Assembly: GCA_000727475.1 (NCBI GenBank)
Contig: KL647301.1
Coordinates: 1,009,023-1,073,022 of the forward strand
Source: Sarcocystis neurona
Taxonomy: Eukaryota; Apicomplexa; Conoidasida; Eucoccidiorida; Sarcocystidae
Direction of reading: 5' to 3'
Length of the DNA stretch: 64,000 nt
The notes below the pieces were generated by a model, which worked only from the letters and a program-made list of their open reading frames with translations, was not told the DNA's origin and did no database searches. This document shows, in pieces, positions 11,600 through 23,439 of this stretch (positions are counted from its first letter, which is position 1; the number at the start of each line of letters is the position of its first letter). The translations under genes and the position numbers were made by a program.

Positions 11600-12870
11600 C
11601 CCTGCGACTCACAGCAGACAAGAGCAACAAACGAAACTCTCCTGGTGCAGCAGCAAATGCTCCGCCGTCTCTTTCTGGGATGATGTGGCGCAGGAGCAAA
11701 TGCTTCCCCGTCTTCCTGTGCAGTGCTGCTGGCGCAGAGGCAAACACTGCGCCATCTTTCTCTGCTGTGCTGCTGCTGCTGCTGGTCGAAGAAGATGACT
11801 CTTCCTCTTTTGATGGTGCTCCGCACAAGACCGCTTGCCCCGGTGTCACCAAAGAAACTTGTTAGCTGGCCACCCAGAACAAAGTCTCGCCTTCCACTGC
11901 TGCTGCTCCTGCTGCTGCGAGGTAAGTGACGACGTGTCTCGTGTCGCCTGCTGCTGGTGTGAAGCGCGTTCCTCTCTCTCGTCCTGGGCTGCTGCTGCTT
12001 TGCTGCTGCACCTCCTCTTTCGTGCGCCGCTGTCGCGCCTGTGGTGCCGCTACCGAGAATTGCCGCTGCTCCTGCTGCTGCTGTTGGCTCTCTGCTGCTG
12101 TCGCCATCAACACCACTCCCGCTAGGTCTGATGAAGCAGACGGCTACGCCCACGCATTCCCCATACTCTCCCGCAGCTACGTACACCGGCAACTGCACGT
12201 CTGCCGATGAAAAGTCCTCCGCCCATATATACACCATGTACACATATAGCACGTACAAATCTAAGAGTGATGCGTCGCAGTAGATATATACTGCATCTCC
12301 GTTAGATACATACTGCATCTCCGTCTTACTGGTACACACGTGGATGTCTTTCTCTGCGTGCAACATGTACTACCCAGAGAAACCGCTGGCATGCAGCAAA
12401 TCACCTCCTTTCTCTCTACACATATGCGCATAGGTCTACATACCCGTGCCCACACACCCGTACACAGAAGTGACCTGGCGAGTCTTCTACTTGGAATTCT
12501 TCTCCTCCCTTTCAGTCTGCCCTTCTCCATCTCTCGCTGTCTCCGTCTGCGTCTCCGTCTCTCCCTGCCCGTCTCCGTCGATTTCCCCTCGGTGTCTCCA
12601 TCTGCCCCTCTGCGTCTCCCTCTGTCTGGGTGTCTCCGTGTCTCCGCTGTGTCTCGCCCTCCCTCGCTTTCTGCTCATTTGTCTCTGCAGACGTCTCTAC
12701 GTGCGCGCGCGGCGACTGCCCGGTGGAAGCCGCCTCCGTGCACCTCCGCTTCTTCATTTTTCTCCGGGTATGACGAGAAACAAGCAGCCACTCACTCACA
12801 CTTCAACAGTACCTGCCAGAAGCTCGCCGTCGAAGAAGAACCGGTCTCTGCGACTGTCCTTCGAGTCCTG
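11600..12870 (-). CDS. coding-like blocks of an unresolved gene
   Basis: Several minus-strand pieces look like exons but sit in different frames. They are a Ser-rich segment with TPGQAVLCGAPSKEEE near 11.8 kb, QLPVYVAAGEYGECVGVAVC near 12.15 kb, and the well-bounded exon at 12867-12800. They may be 5' exons of the 10.2-11.6 kb gene or a separate gene. A GAGACAC-rich tract at 12500-12680 is read as intron. Confidence 0.3.
12800..12867 (-). CDS. short exon with an arrestin/Vps26-like hint
   Basis: The acceptor TCACCTAATCCAG and donor GTGAGTGAG are both strong. The 68-base exon encodes DSKDSRRDRFFFDGELLAGT followed by VEV. A pattern of aromatic, D-G-E, then G-x-V is typical of the first strands of arrestin-fold proteins such as Vps26. 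This is a resemblance over about 15 residues only, and neighbouring exons that would confirm it were not found. Confidence 0.4.
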
Positions 12871-13089
12871 GATTAGGTGAGGGAAACATGCAGCGCTGCT
12901 GCTGAGACAAACGTCCTGCGCATGCGCCAGGACAGGCGGGCACTGCTGCAGTCTCCAGCTGATGGCAAGCAGCAGCAGCAGCAACACCGCACAGGTGGCA
13001 GCAGCGACTCACGAGTAGCACGCTCCCACGCCCAGTCGTGTATCGCCACTGGCAGAACCGGCAGAAGCAAGGCGGCGCGTCAGAGCAGC

Positions 13090-13380
13090 GCCACATCCAC
13101 AGCAGCAGCAAGCGCAGCAGCAAGAGGGGCACGCGTCGAAGCGCTGCAGCAGCGGCAGCAGCAAAAGCGGCACCAGGAAGTGCTGCAGGAGCAGCAGCAG
13201 CAAAGGCGGCACCAGGAAGCGCTGCAGCAGGAGCGACACCAAGTCCGGCATCAGGAAGGGCAGCAGCAGCAATAGGGTGATCGGCAGCAAGAAGCGCAGC
13301 AGTGGCAACACGAAGTGCAGCAGCGGCGACAGCAAGATCGGCAGCAGGAAGCGCAGCAGCAGCAGCAAAACAGCGGCAAT
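13090..13380. repeat. CAG-rich imperfect minisatellite
   Basis: The + strand repeats the pattern CGGCACCAGGAAG(C/T)GCTGCAG with runs of CAGCAG at 13170-13260. A related pattern, AGATCGGCAGCAGGAAGCGC, occurs at 13270-13365. The period is about 36-40 bp. Confidence 0.6.
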
Positions 13381-13520
13381 CGTCAAGCGAATAAGGACGC
13401 GCCTCTCACTCTCTTGTTGCACGTGCAGATGTGCGAGGAGGACAGAGACGGTCCCCGCTGCCGCTGCACGCAGCGAATTAATTTCTTCGGCACCCGCGGG
13501 CAGCGTATGAAGGGTCCCGA
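13380..13520 (-). CDS. coding-like segment, unassigned
   Basis: The minus strand reads LPAGAEEINSLRAAAAGTVS and then a further mixed stretch before entering a CAG tract at 13120-13380. Composition is protein-like, but exon limits could not be set. Confidence 0.25.
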
Positions 13521-13689
13521 AAAAGAGGCACAGAGCGCGAGAACAAAAGAAATGACGCACGCCCCGGCACCCAAGGCAGAGAACTCCTCCCCCTCTTCCC
13601 GAGGCGCAGAAGAGACAAACGAATCCTTCCATCTTCCCTCACCGCCATGCACCAAGAAATGTAAGACACAGCACGAAGATGATGCACAC

Positions 13690-14395
13690 ACTTATAAACA
13701 CTCATCACAGACACACACAGATACCGACACACACACACACACACACATACCTGCACATACATACACATGCGTACACATACATATACGCATACATACACAT
13801 ACATATACATGCATACATACACACACGGATACAGTGACACACAGACATATACACACATACACGTACATACACACACAAACGTACACATACAGACACGCAT
13901 TCACACGTACACATACATGAAATATACAGGTATACATAGGAACACATACACATACAGACACACATACACACACACACAGAGACATAGGCACATGCGGACA
14001 CACACACACACACACAGACACACACAGACACACACATACAGACACACACAGACACATACACACAGATACACACACAGATACATAGACACATACAGACGTA
14101 CACACAGACACGTACAGACACACACACACACACACACATACATATGTACACGGACACACAGACACAGAGACACACAGAGACACAGACACACACACAGAGA
14201 CGTAGACACATACAGACGTACACACAGACAGACACACACACACAGACACACAGACGTACACACAGACACACAGACGTACACACAGACACATACATACATA
14301 CATGCATACATACATACATATACATATACATACACATACACATACACCTACACCTACACCTACACATACATATATACATACATACATACATACAC
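13690..14395. repeat. CA-rich minisatellite of about 700 bp
   Basis: Nearly pure ACAC, ACAT and ACAGAC steps on the + strand. Local units such as ACACAGACACACAGACGTAC repeat at 14085-14290. The long Cys/Val/Met-rich and Thr/His-rich frames seen here are repeat translations, not genes. Confidence 0.85.
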
Positions 14396-14408
14396 GTCGC
14401 ATCCTCAC

Positions 14409-14584
14409 GGCAAGTGGCTGATTTCCGTTGAGGTACTGAGATTCGACGTGCTTTTTGAAGTCAACGAAAGAAGGAAGAGGCGACGACTTCAACCATCGGT
14501 CCCCCGTGCACAAAACATGCATCTGCAGTTTCTCGAGACTGCGTCTGCTGCATGCAGAGGAAAACTGCGACAGCTCTTTCTCCG
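14409..14584 (-). CDS. exon of an unrecognised gene
   Basis: The 176-base exon has acceptor ACCGTCAACAG and donor GTGAGG after GCC, giving 58 full codons. It encodes EKELSQFSSACSRRSLEKLQ, then MHVLCTGDRWLKSSPLPSFV and DFKKHVESQYLNGNQPLA. Codon composition is balanced with no repeats, which is unusual in this part of the window and argues for a real conserved exon. The family was not identified. The Ala-rich frame at 14702-15322 and the exon at 15873-15950 lie upstream on the same strand and may belong to the same gene. Confidence 0.5.
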
Positions 14585-14701
14585 CTGTTGACGGTGCGTC
14601 ACCAACGCGACAGAGGCATCATGCGCGGCGGCGCCTCGAACAGGAGAGAATAAGGATGAGGACAGCAAGAACAGCGGAAAAGGGCGACTCGAAGAAACGT
14701 A

Positions 14702-15322
14702 CTAGTAATCTCTCAAAGATGTCGCTTTGCTGGGGAGAAGGGCTGCAGGCAGTGACGTAGACGCTGCAGCAGCTAAGTCTCCCGTAGGACGAGGCCGTGG
14801 TCCTGGGCCTCCTTTTGCAAACGACTTCTCCACTCCGGAGGACAGCCACCTTCTGCCTGCGCCGCCGGCAGCTGCTGCTGTTCCTCCTGCTGCTGCCGCT
14901 GCTGCTGCTGTCGCTGCCCGCGCGACTGTTGCTGCCGCGCCTGTTGTTGCCGCAGCCGCTCTTTCAGTTGCTGCTGCCGCTGCTGCTGCGCTCGACAGGG
15001 AAGTGGACGAACCTGCTCTCCCTGCCCGTCTCAGCGCGACGGCTGCAGGTGAGCAAGAGGAAGCGCCAGCAGCAGCGGCGAGGCGGCGAGCTGCTGCACG
15101 TGTCTGCAGAGAAACAGCAGCAGCAGGCCTCGCGCGCGCGCACACTCTCCCTGCTGCCGACGTGCACTGCTGCTGCACGCGAGATCTACTGCTGCCACGG
15201 CTCCTGCTGTGCAAGCCAGTACAGCACACCTTGCTGCACCAGCACAGCGTGAAAAACGTGACACGTTTCTCAGAGACGACGCGTGGCTGCTGAGACAGCT
15301 GCTCAGGAAGCTCGTTCTGCAT
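14702..15322 (-). CDS. Ala-rich open frame, probably coding in part
   Basis: A minus frame of 206 codons. It starts MQNELPEQLSQQPRVVSEKR, has a long Ala-rich middle from CAG repeats (about residues 60-150), and ends with a mixed Gly/Pro/Arg segment (SSGVEKSFAKGGPGPRPRPT). A second frame on the same strand at 14640-14760 (QQSDIFERLLVRFFESPFSA) is also protein-like. Splicing between frames is therefore likely but was not resolved. Confidence 0.3.
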   Translation of the reverse strand: MQNELPEQLSQQPRVVSEKRVTFFTLCWCSKVCCTGLHSRSRGSSRSRVQQQCTSAAGRVCARARPAAAVSLQTRAAARRLAAAAGASSCSPAAVALRRAGRAGSSTSLSSAAAAAAATERAAAATTGAAATVARAATAAAAAAAGGTAAAAGGAGRRWLSSGVEKSFAKGGPGPRPRPTGDLAAAASTSLPAALLPSKATSLRDY

Positions 15323-15872
15323 GCATTACCTTACGTCTGCCCTGCAGCTGCTGTCTCTTCGAAACCTTGCGACTGCTACAGACAGCGTTGCTGCCGCCGA
15401 ATATACCTATGCGCTGACTGCTGCTGCTGCTGCATCCGGTTCTAACGTCCACAACCGCCCTACCTCAGGAGAGTGCTGCTGCTACTACTCTCTTGCTGCG
15501 GCTGCTCACCTGACTCAGGGAAAGTACATGCTGTCCTGCTGTTGCTCCTGCTCTAAGACTGCGTTTGCTGCAGGTCTGCGAGGCTCCTCCTGCTGTCAGG
15601 TTCCTGTCCCTTGCTGCTGCCACTGCTTCTACGGCTGTGCCGCTCCTAGTGCAGCTACCTCTCCTGCTGCTATTCCTCCTCCCGCCTCTCCTGCTGCCGC
15701 TGTTCCTGCCGCTGCTGCTGCTGTTTCGCTGCTCCGCACCGTCACCTGCTGCGCACGCGTACGACAACACGCTGCTGCTATCCACACTGCTGTCCGTGCT
15801 TCAGACGCTCCTGCTGCCGCTGCTGCAGAGCTCCTGTGTGCATGCGAGTGCTGTTGCGGCTGCTGCGTCTAC

Positions 15873-15950
15873 CTGGGCAGAGAGAGTCGAAGCAAAGGTG
15901 GAGAGCAGCGTGATGCGCAGCAGTTCGAAAGAAAGGGAAAGGTCCACGGC
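15873..15950 (-). CDS. short exon of an unrecognised gene
   Basis: The exon is 78 bases, 26 codons, phase 0 at both ends. The acceptor is GATGATGGTACAG and the donor GTAGAC follows CAG. It encodes AVDLSLSFELLRITLLSTFA and then STLSAQ, an amphipathic helix. It is flanked by CTG blocks at 15430-15860. Confidence 0.4.
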
Positions 15951-16298
15951 CTGTACCATCATCGCGCACCAAGATGCATGCGACATTGCAGCTCTGCATG
16001 CATATCTAGAGACAGAGATATACTTACGCACACGGCACGCAGCTTTACACCTACAGATACAAATAAATTATCTTGCAAGCATGGACAGGCAGATGTGTGT
16101 GTATGTGAAGGAAGCGACGGCGTAGACGTACCTTTATGTATGTGGAGCGTACATAAACCTGGAATTGTAGATATTCACGTGTTTAATACGAACACAAAAA
16201 GAGGCAGGTCCGTGTGTCTTTCGCGTGTGTGTACGTACGCAGCAGACATGCATACGCGCGCATCTATCGACACGTACCACTTGCATGTGAGTACACGT

Positions 16299-17440
16299 TA
16301 AAATATATACAAATATATGCCAACGTACACAGACAAGTAAGCACACAAATATATATATATATGTAATATATAATATAAATAATATATAATTATATATAAT
16401 ATACAAAATAATATATATATATATAGATATACACATATATCCATCTTCCTCTGTGTGTGTGTTTGTATGCATGTAGGTATGCTATGCTTACGCGCACATA
16501 TATAACTATATATATATACATATACGCACACTTGTACATGTAAAGGTACAGCTACACAATGTATACATATTTGCACACATATATACATATATATACATAC
16601 ACACATGTCTACACATATACACATATATATATATAGAGAGAGAGAGAGAGCTAGATATGTGTTTGATGTCTCAAACGAGAACTTTTCGATAGAAGACGCA
16701 CACGCGACAGCAGCAGTCAAAAAATAAAAAAACGACGCCTCGGCCCTCTTACACGCACTCTCTATATATATATGCAAGTGTATATACATATATATAGAGA
16801 GAGAAGCGGATTTGGGTCGGCTCTCTCACACGCTGTCTCTCTCTGTCTCTGTATATATATATATATATATTAGAGAGAGAGAGATGTATATATTTGCAAA
16901 TGTATACACGTATATATGTATATATATGTATATGTGTATATCTGCACGTGTATACAGGTACATGTGTATATATATATATATATATGTACACCCGGGTGCG
17001 TGCATCCGTGTGACTCAAGGACTGGCAATACCCGTACAGTGGATTATATCTCTTGTGAAGAAAGTGAGTCATAAACAGAGACACAAACCGAGACACAGAA
17101 GGGAGAAACCTGGGCAGCATGAAACATATGAATACATACAACATCTCTCCCTATACATATATATATATACATACATATACATATATATATAGATATATAG
17201 GGAGAGAGAAGGGGGGGGGGAGGAGGTGCGCGTGTGTGTGTGTGTATGCAGAGGGGAAAACGTATCGAACGGTGTTCAACAAAAACACGTTTATACACAA
17301 ATGTAGCGATATATATATATATGTGTATACATAGATATGCATATATGTATACATATACATATATATAGAGGGATAAATAGATAGATAGATATATACAGAT
17401 AGATAGATAGAGAGGAGATGAGGTGCAGTAGATAAAAAAA
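16299..17440. repeat. TATA, GAGA and ACAT microsatellite cluster
   Basis: Long TATATA runs (16350-16430, 16850-16870, 16960-16985), GAGAGA runs at 16633-16650 and 16871-16884, GATA steps at 17375-17415, and a G-run at 17210-17220. No exon was seen. Confidence 0.8.
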
Positions 17441-17489
17441 TCTACAGAAACAGAGGGAGCGGGGGGCACAGAGGTATACATGTACATAC

Positions 17490-18415
17490 GTACTATCGCT
17501 ATCTACGAGAAAGGGACATATCAATCTGTCAGACTTTGCTCTGTGCATGCGAAAGATGGAGAGTCTCGCGTCTCCAATTTCCGTAGAAATCAAAAGCGAC
17601 TGTCTGTGTGCGCCCTGTTCTCTTAGATATTCGCAGCAGGCAGAAACGCAGACCTCTTGGGAAAGAGCGTGCTGCTCGTCCTGCAGAGCTTCTAGGGCCT
17701 GTACGAAGTTTTTCACATCTTGCGGCGGTGTGTCGCTCTTTTTGTCTCCTCTGCGATCCGCGTTATCCGCAGCAGCAGAAGCGGAAGCGTCAGACACCGC
17801 TGCTGCAAAGTTCCTGCTGCTGCTGCTGTTGCCGGGCGATCGGCTGCTGTTGCTGTCGCTGTTCGACGGCGGTGGCCCAGTCTCCGTCCTGCTGGTCCTG
17901 GTGCTACCCGCAGTCCGTCCACTGGTCCTGTTGCCGCGCGGTGTGCGGCTGCTGTTGCTGCTGAAAAGGAGACGAGACGCCGCAGCAGTCGCCGTCTTCT
18001 TCGCAAGTCGCAGTGTTCGTGCCTGCCAAGCCGTCTCTGCAAGATCCTCCAACAGCTGCTGCTGCGTAAGTCCCGCGCTTCCCTCTACGAAACCTGCTCC
18101 GCTTCTTCCTGCTGCTGCTGCTCCCCGTCCTGCTGCTGTTGCCCTGTTCCACCCGCCGGCTGCTGCTGCTGTTGACGCCGCCGCTGCCGCTCGTGTTCCG
18201 ACGGCTGTCGCTTCTGCTCCCGGAGCCGTCCGTGCTACGTGTGCCCCTCCCCGTCCTGTTTCTGTCCCCGAGGTCGCCCGGGTCGACATTCTTCCTGCTC
18301 CCGCTCCTGCTGGTGCTCCTGCTGCTGCTGCTGCTGGCGTGAAGGGAGGCTTGGCAGCGGCTGCTCCGTCGACGGCGACAGCGGCCAGTGGCGCTCCACG
18401 CGGTGTTTGAGACAT
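17490..18415 (-). CDS. Ala-rich protein of unknown function, probable first exon
   Basis: ATG at 18415 (context GCGACATGT) opens MSQTPRGAPLAAVAVDGAAA, and the frame stays open for about 308 codons to a GTATGT donor at 17489. A GTACGT donor lies four bases upstream. After roughly 120 Ala/Gly/Thr-rich residues comes a helical segment, TQQQLLEDLAETAWQARTLR. Ser/Asn-rich sequence follows, then an acidic amphipathic stretch, VKNFVQALEALQDEQHALSQ. The overlapping Arg/Ser and Leu/Cys frames are products of the same CTG repeats. Downstream exons were not found; the next 1 kb is microsatellite. The protein is not recognised. Confidence 0.45.
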
Positions 18416-18599
18416 GTCGCCAGTGCCACGTTTTCTCCTCCTTCAATCTTTTACATCTGTCCAGACGGAAATGAATTCGTTTCAAATTTGCTGGTACACG
18501 TAGAACGGTACGTAACTATGCAACAACCTGTGGGAGCAACAGTGGAATTACTGATCGCTGGCTGTTTCCTAGAAACGAAAACGAAGGGACAAATAGCAT

Positions 18600-18639
18600 G
18601 CAGTGCTTCACCAGGGGTCTGAAATTGACAAATACAAAC

Positions 18640-18670
<31 letters not shown>

Positions 18671-19000
18671 CATACGTACACACATATATAGAAGGGCACG
18701 ACATGAAACACGCCTGTGCCTCTGTATGGTGAGGCAAAACGTACAAAGGAAAATCGAGCATGTGTCCGGTACGGCAGGGTTGACAGTTCAGTTTCGACAG
18801 TGCCTAGACAGGCATCTATACAGTCATCTAAATATCTTTTCGACGATTCTATATACATCTACGCAGACGTGTATATACGGATGTGGTACACAACGGTAAG
18901 CGCTGCCGTAGACGGCAAGAGTGGTCATTGTCTGGCATCACATGGCACTTCTCTCTGCACTGAACGTGCGCGACAGAAGTAAATTGTCACACAGGAAATA
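18600..19000. other. no gene seen
   Basis: A TATATA run at 18642-18670 is followed by unique sequence without a supported exon. Confidence 0.4.
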
Positions 19001-22000
19001 TGTTTTGTGGCTTAGCATTCGAGGAATAGCGGCAACACGCACAGAGGTGGTGTCGTGTCGTCTTCGCCGGACAGTTCCCTCCGTATTCGATGTAAACGAA
19101 GGAAATAAGATAAATTATACCACGTCACCTGGAAAATTCGTGCAGGCAGCTTTTCTTTCACCAGGAAAAATGAGACACCCGTTTTGCACATGTGCAAGTC
19201 TCCGACATGGAAAGTGGGCTCTATCGAACGGGAATTTCTCTGCACCGTAGACGAGTCGCCTGCCCATTCTTGTTGAACTACAAAAGGAGTTGTTGTGTAA
19301 AATTAAGCTAAAGCTCTTTGCCGCTGCAGCGTTAGCCCGTGTTCGGCGCATGCCTTGCTCTCTGTGTCATTGTACGGTACGAATGCTGCCGCGCAGGCAG
19401 TCTCTCTTCTGCACAACAGAAAACAAAACAATGGACCATAGCCCTGTATCCGTCTTCTAATTCAGCAGAGTGCTGTGGAGAAGTCTTGGTATACTGTTGT
19501 CTTCTTGAATATCGTACACTGTGAAGCTGGTAATAATTGTGACGCGGATACCGCGAAAAAGCGGTACCTCGTTTTTTCACTGCATGTGCTTGCTGCTTTC
19601 CACGAGTGACGAGGAGAATAATCCTAACACCATGAGAAGGACGCAGTTAGAGCAGAGAAGGAACACAAGGAAGGACTCCTCAGCGTATTCACAGACGCCT
19701 TATTGACGTGTTCTTGTTAATGGACGCCGAAACGATCTTTTCATTCCCATGTTATTCTGCCGGCCTGCAAGGCGCGGTGCGTCTCCATCGCGAACGCCGC
19801 GGGCGGTCGGTGAGGACGCACGCTACACCGAAAAAAACGCGGGAAAACCGGCCAAAAAATGTAACACTTGGGAAAATGTGAACTGCAGAGAACGCGAATG
19901 GTGACACACGCAGGAAAGGCACAGAGTGCAGCCGAAAAAGGTGAAGAATGCGCTCCAATTCGTGGAGGGAGGAAGCGGCTGCCCAGTGGATACATACAAC
20001 ATACCGCAAAACATTTTGAATGCTGAACGGCTTGTCGCATGCAGTGACGACTGCACTCCTAAAACACAGAGATGCCTCACAGGTACAACAGATAAGGCTA
20101 CCCATTTTCAGTTGGCTCATTCACTGTTGTAGTCAAGCGGTCTATGTCCTCGCGGAGCACTTCTGTAAGCAGGAAGAAGTATTCTGGTTGGGTGTCGTCG
20201 CGAGGGGCCTATACGTACGTGTGTGTATGTATGTATGAGGAAGAGGGAAAGATGGATGAACAGATGGATCTTCCTTAAAGTCAGAGATACAGAAATCAAG
20301 ACAAAGAGGTAGCTTTAAATGTAGGTCTATGCAGAGCAAGACCTGTATAAAGCACGTCGATAGCTCGGTGGTGAGTACTTCTGACTAGAGTAGCAGTCAG
20401 AAAGAAAACCATACAGGGAGGTCCTCAAGTCGGCAACTATTACGATTGTGAGGAGTAAGCAAACTTGTTCAAAGCACAGCTCTGTGTGTGTCTCTCTGCT
20501 TTCCCCTATAGCAGTATCTAGTGAAAGGGATTATGTGCTTAAGGAGCGCAGCACACAGGCACGACTGTCCCGCGCGACACACAACAAGAGAGCAAGATGC
20601 TTCTGAGACGTGCGATGATTACTATCATTGGTATGATTATTATTATTCGTCATTACCGTCCTGACCTTGACGCCCGCGCCGGCTTCCACGTAAAGTATTT
20701 CACTAGTAGTTATAATGCCTTTCTTGTAGCAAAATGTTGGGGGTTGTGGTGGATCGTCAACCTTGGATCTTGTCGAGTACCTGTTGGTCGAATGCAGTTA
20801 CAGATGGAGAAGAAACGCGGACACCCACCCGATACTTATTGAGTTTGGGTATCTTCCTGGTGCGACTAGCTCCATAGAACGGAACCGTGTACGGTATCTC
20901 TTCAAGTGTGCTTGAAAATACCTCCTAGATCGGCAAGTAGTCTTCGTACTTCTGGGAGGAAAGCACAGCACTTTCTCGGCCGCTCGCTTTAGACGCCCGT
21001 TCCATACCAACTCCGCGAGCTGCAACCCGATGACACGATCCTGCTCAACCACGTTGGCATCCATGCGAACTCACGTTGTGCTGCTCTCTTAGGTTAGGGT
21101 CAGTGTATACGCATTGTGCGTGTATGTGTATATAGAAAGACGGGCAGGTATCTATTTATCTTAATTCACGAAACGAACGCACTTTAAGCGTCCACAACAG
21201 CAGAAATAATGAGCTGGCGCATCTGTCTTCCCATACAACAAGGACACTTGCTGCACATGTGGCGTAGGTGCATCGCTACCCCAGAAGGTGCTCCCTTTCT
21301 GCAAGCGTCAGTAAACTGTACGTAGTGGTCTACTTTATAGATTATCTGCTGACGCGGAATCACCACTAGGGAGTCTGCGCCCGTGTGTATAGCCGGGAAA
21401 AACACATACCTGTACCGAGCGTGGCCGCTGGCCTTCCGTGTTTCAGACTTTTCGAGGTTGCAGTGAGCCTTTTTTTCTGTCTGCTGCTGTCATCTGTCTG
21501 GGTGCGGTCTCACATTTGAATTCTTGCTTTCTTCTTTATCGCTGCAACACTCAGCCTAGAATGACACGGACCGCAACAAGTGGTCGGGGAAGTGATACGT
21601 CATGAATCTGACCGATTGCTGATGATGTATGCATTCACTATTTAAGCCTCTGCCCGTTTTTATATCTCGTGAATTTTGCATGTCGATATGCACCACCCAC
21701 AGGAGATACGAACCAATATTTTTTGAGTTAACAGATAGACGTCGAAAAGTACTTTTCTGATAGATATAAGCCCAACACGTGGACACTTATCACGCCTGTG
21801 GTATGTAAATAATATATTCCACTTGTGTCAAAATTCTTAATATTGATCTGCTTACCCACGGCTATATGCCTCTTCTCCGGGGTTTTGAGGCAGAACTTAC
21901 ATGTTCACGCCTGTGGATGCATGCGTCCAGTCAGACGACTGTTCGCGGCAGTCATATGCATTCGTAAGGTCCTGCACAGCAGTTTACCGCAACAGTTTAG

Positions 22001-23400
22001 TATTTTTTAGAGTTGTCCCGCTTCTTTAGTTTTTTTGAGCATTCGTGCAACGGGCAACAGCGTTAGAAGAAGCTCGAGGTGCCTGCCTGAATGAACGTGA
22101 ACACTCGGAGTATATGTAGAGTGCGTATTTCGGCTAACAGCTCCAGCAGGGCTTGAAGGAAAGAGAGTAATACCCTTCCCATAGTAAAAAGTTCTTCTCT
22201 ATTGTCAGACGCGCTAGCTGCGGTGTTCTGACTGTGTGCCGCGCAGCTTGTAGAAAAGTTCTCGTAACTATTTACAAGCGTTATCGGGCTGCCTCGTTTC
22301 TACACAGAATAGTAGCCTGCCGCAGACTTCTTGATACACCTGCGTACCGCTACATGTGAAGACATACGTACATGTTATCCACCTAGCCACACGTGTACAG
22401 TTCTGGCTGGCCCGCAGTCTTGGTGGAGGCCGCACTGCATTAGATGCAGCATGCTCGGAGCAGCTAGGCGCTCAAGAAAGCACGAGTGTACGAGGTACTG
22501 CGTGCAGTTCCACAGTGCGACCAGCAACGATGCTACATGTAGCCTGGTGTGTACATCGACTTGCAAGCAGTTCCGCGTGCGTATATATGTATCCATACTC
22601 ATATATGCATGTATCCGTACATATCAGTCGGCAGCTGCCCCGCTTATCTGTATTAGCCGTCTCGTGATTCGTCTCCGCTGGCCCAATAAAATTCCCACAT
22701 GTTCTGCTCCCCTGAATATCTATCCTCTTTCTGCTACTACAATTTCGTGCACAGGTGCACAACGCCTCTTCGTCCATGTAATTCAAAGTTATTCTGTTGC
22801 ACGTAGCTGCGTAAGGGGACTTCCGCTTCTTATTACGTCTTCAGAGCCTTGTTTCCTGTTAGCTGTGCAGGGTCGCCTGTGGAATCTTGTGAGACCCATA
22901 TATACGTACAGCATGACTGCACACACCCATACTATTTATATTATCTAGTGGTGCGCAAAGAATCCACATGCATCTATGCAACTTATATTTCATCAGAGAA
23001 GACGAGAGTTAACGTGGCCAGCACGTACGCACACAAGTTTGCATAGCTGGACGAGTGTATCTATGCAGGTGTACGTACTACTCTTTGTGTGTACATATAT
23101 ATATATATGTATGTATATACATACTTACGAGTACAGTTCATGCACATGGTGGGCTCCTCAAAAGCATCGTCTCATTGCCACTTGAATGGCTAGAAGCACC
23201 GTTGTCGAATATATTTATACATATTTATACGTGTACACTTGTGTTTACAAGTGTGCGGACGCACGTATACAAGGGGGCTGTATGGAAGGCCGTCCTGCAT
23301 GGCATGTATGCCACTTGATCCAGAAAGACACGTGTGACAACTATCCTTTCTTGACCAAAAGGACCTCTTTGCTTGGGCTTTGTGCACGCACCAGTAGCTC
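19000..23400. other. repeat-poor island without a recognisable gene
   Basis: Over 4 kb that almost lacks both CAG blocks and TATA/CA microsatellites (a single TATATA run near 23095-23120). Frames are short (mostly under 105 codons). Minus-strand pieces at 20800-21064 and 21184-21405 have mixed composition, and the latter includes a Cys cluster (MCSKCPCC). Neither matches a family with any confidence. It could be intergenic sequence or a decayed element. Confidence 0.4.
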
Positions 23401-23439
23401 GGCGCTGCGAGTGACTCGCTAAGACTGCTCGCTGCTAAT

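Noticed and set aside
13692..14591. Long Cys/Val-rich and Thr/His-rich frames
   Set aside because: They are translations of CA/ACAT repeats. Only the part at 14409-14584 is balanced and spliced.
21184..21405. A zinc-knuckle-like Cys cluster (MCSKCPCC)
   Set aside because: Spacing does not fit a CCHC or integrase HHCC motif, and no adjoining element genes were found.
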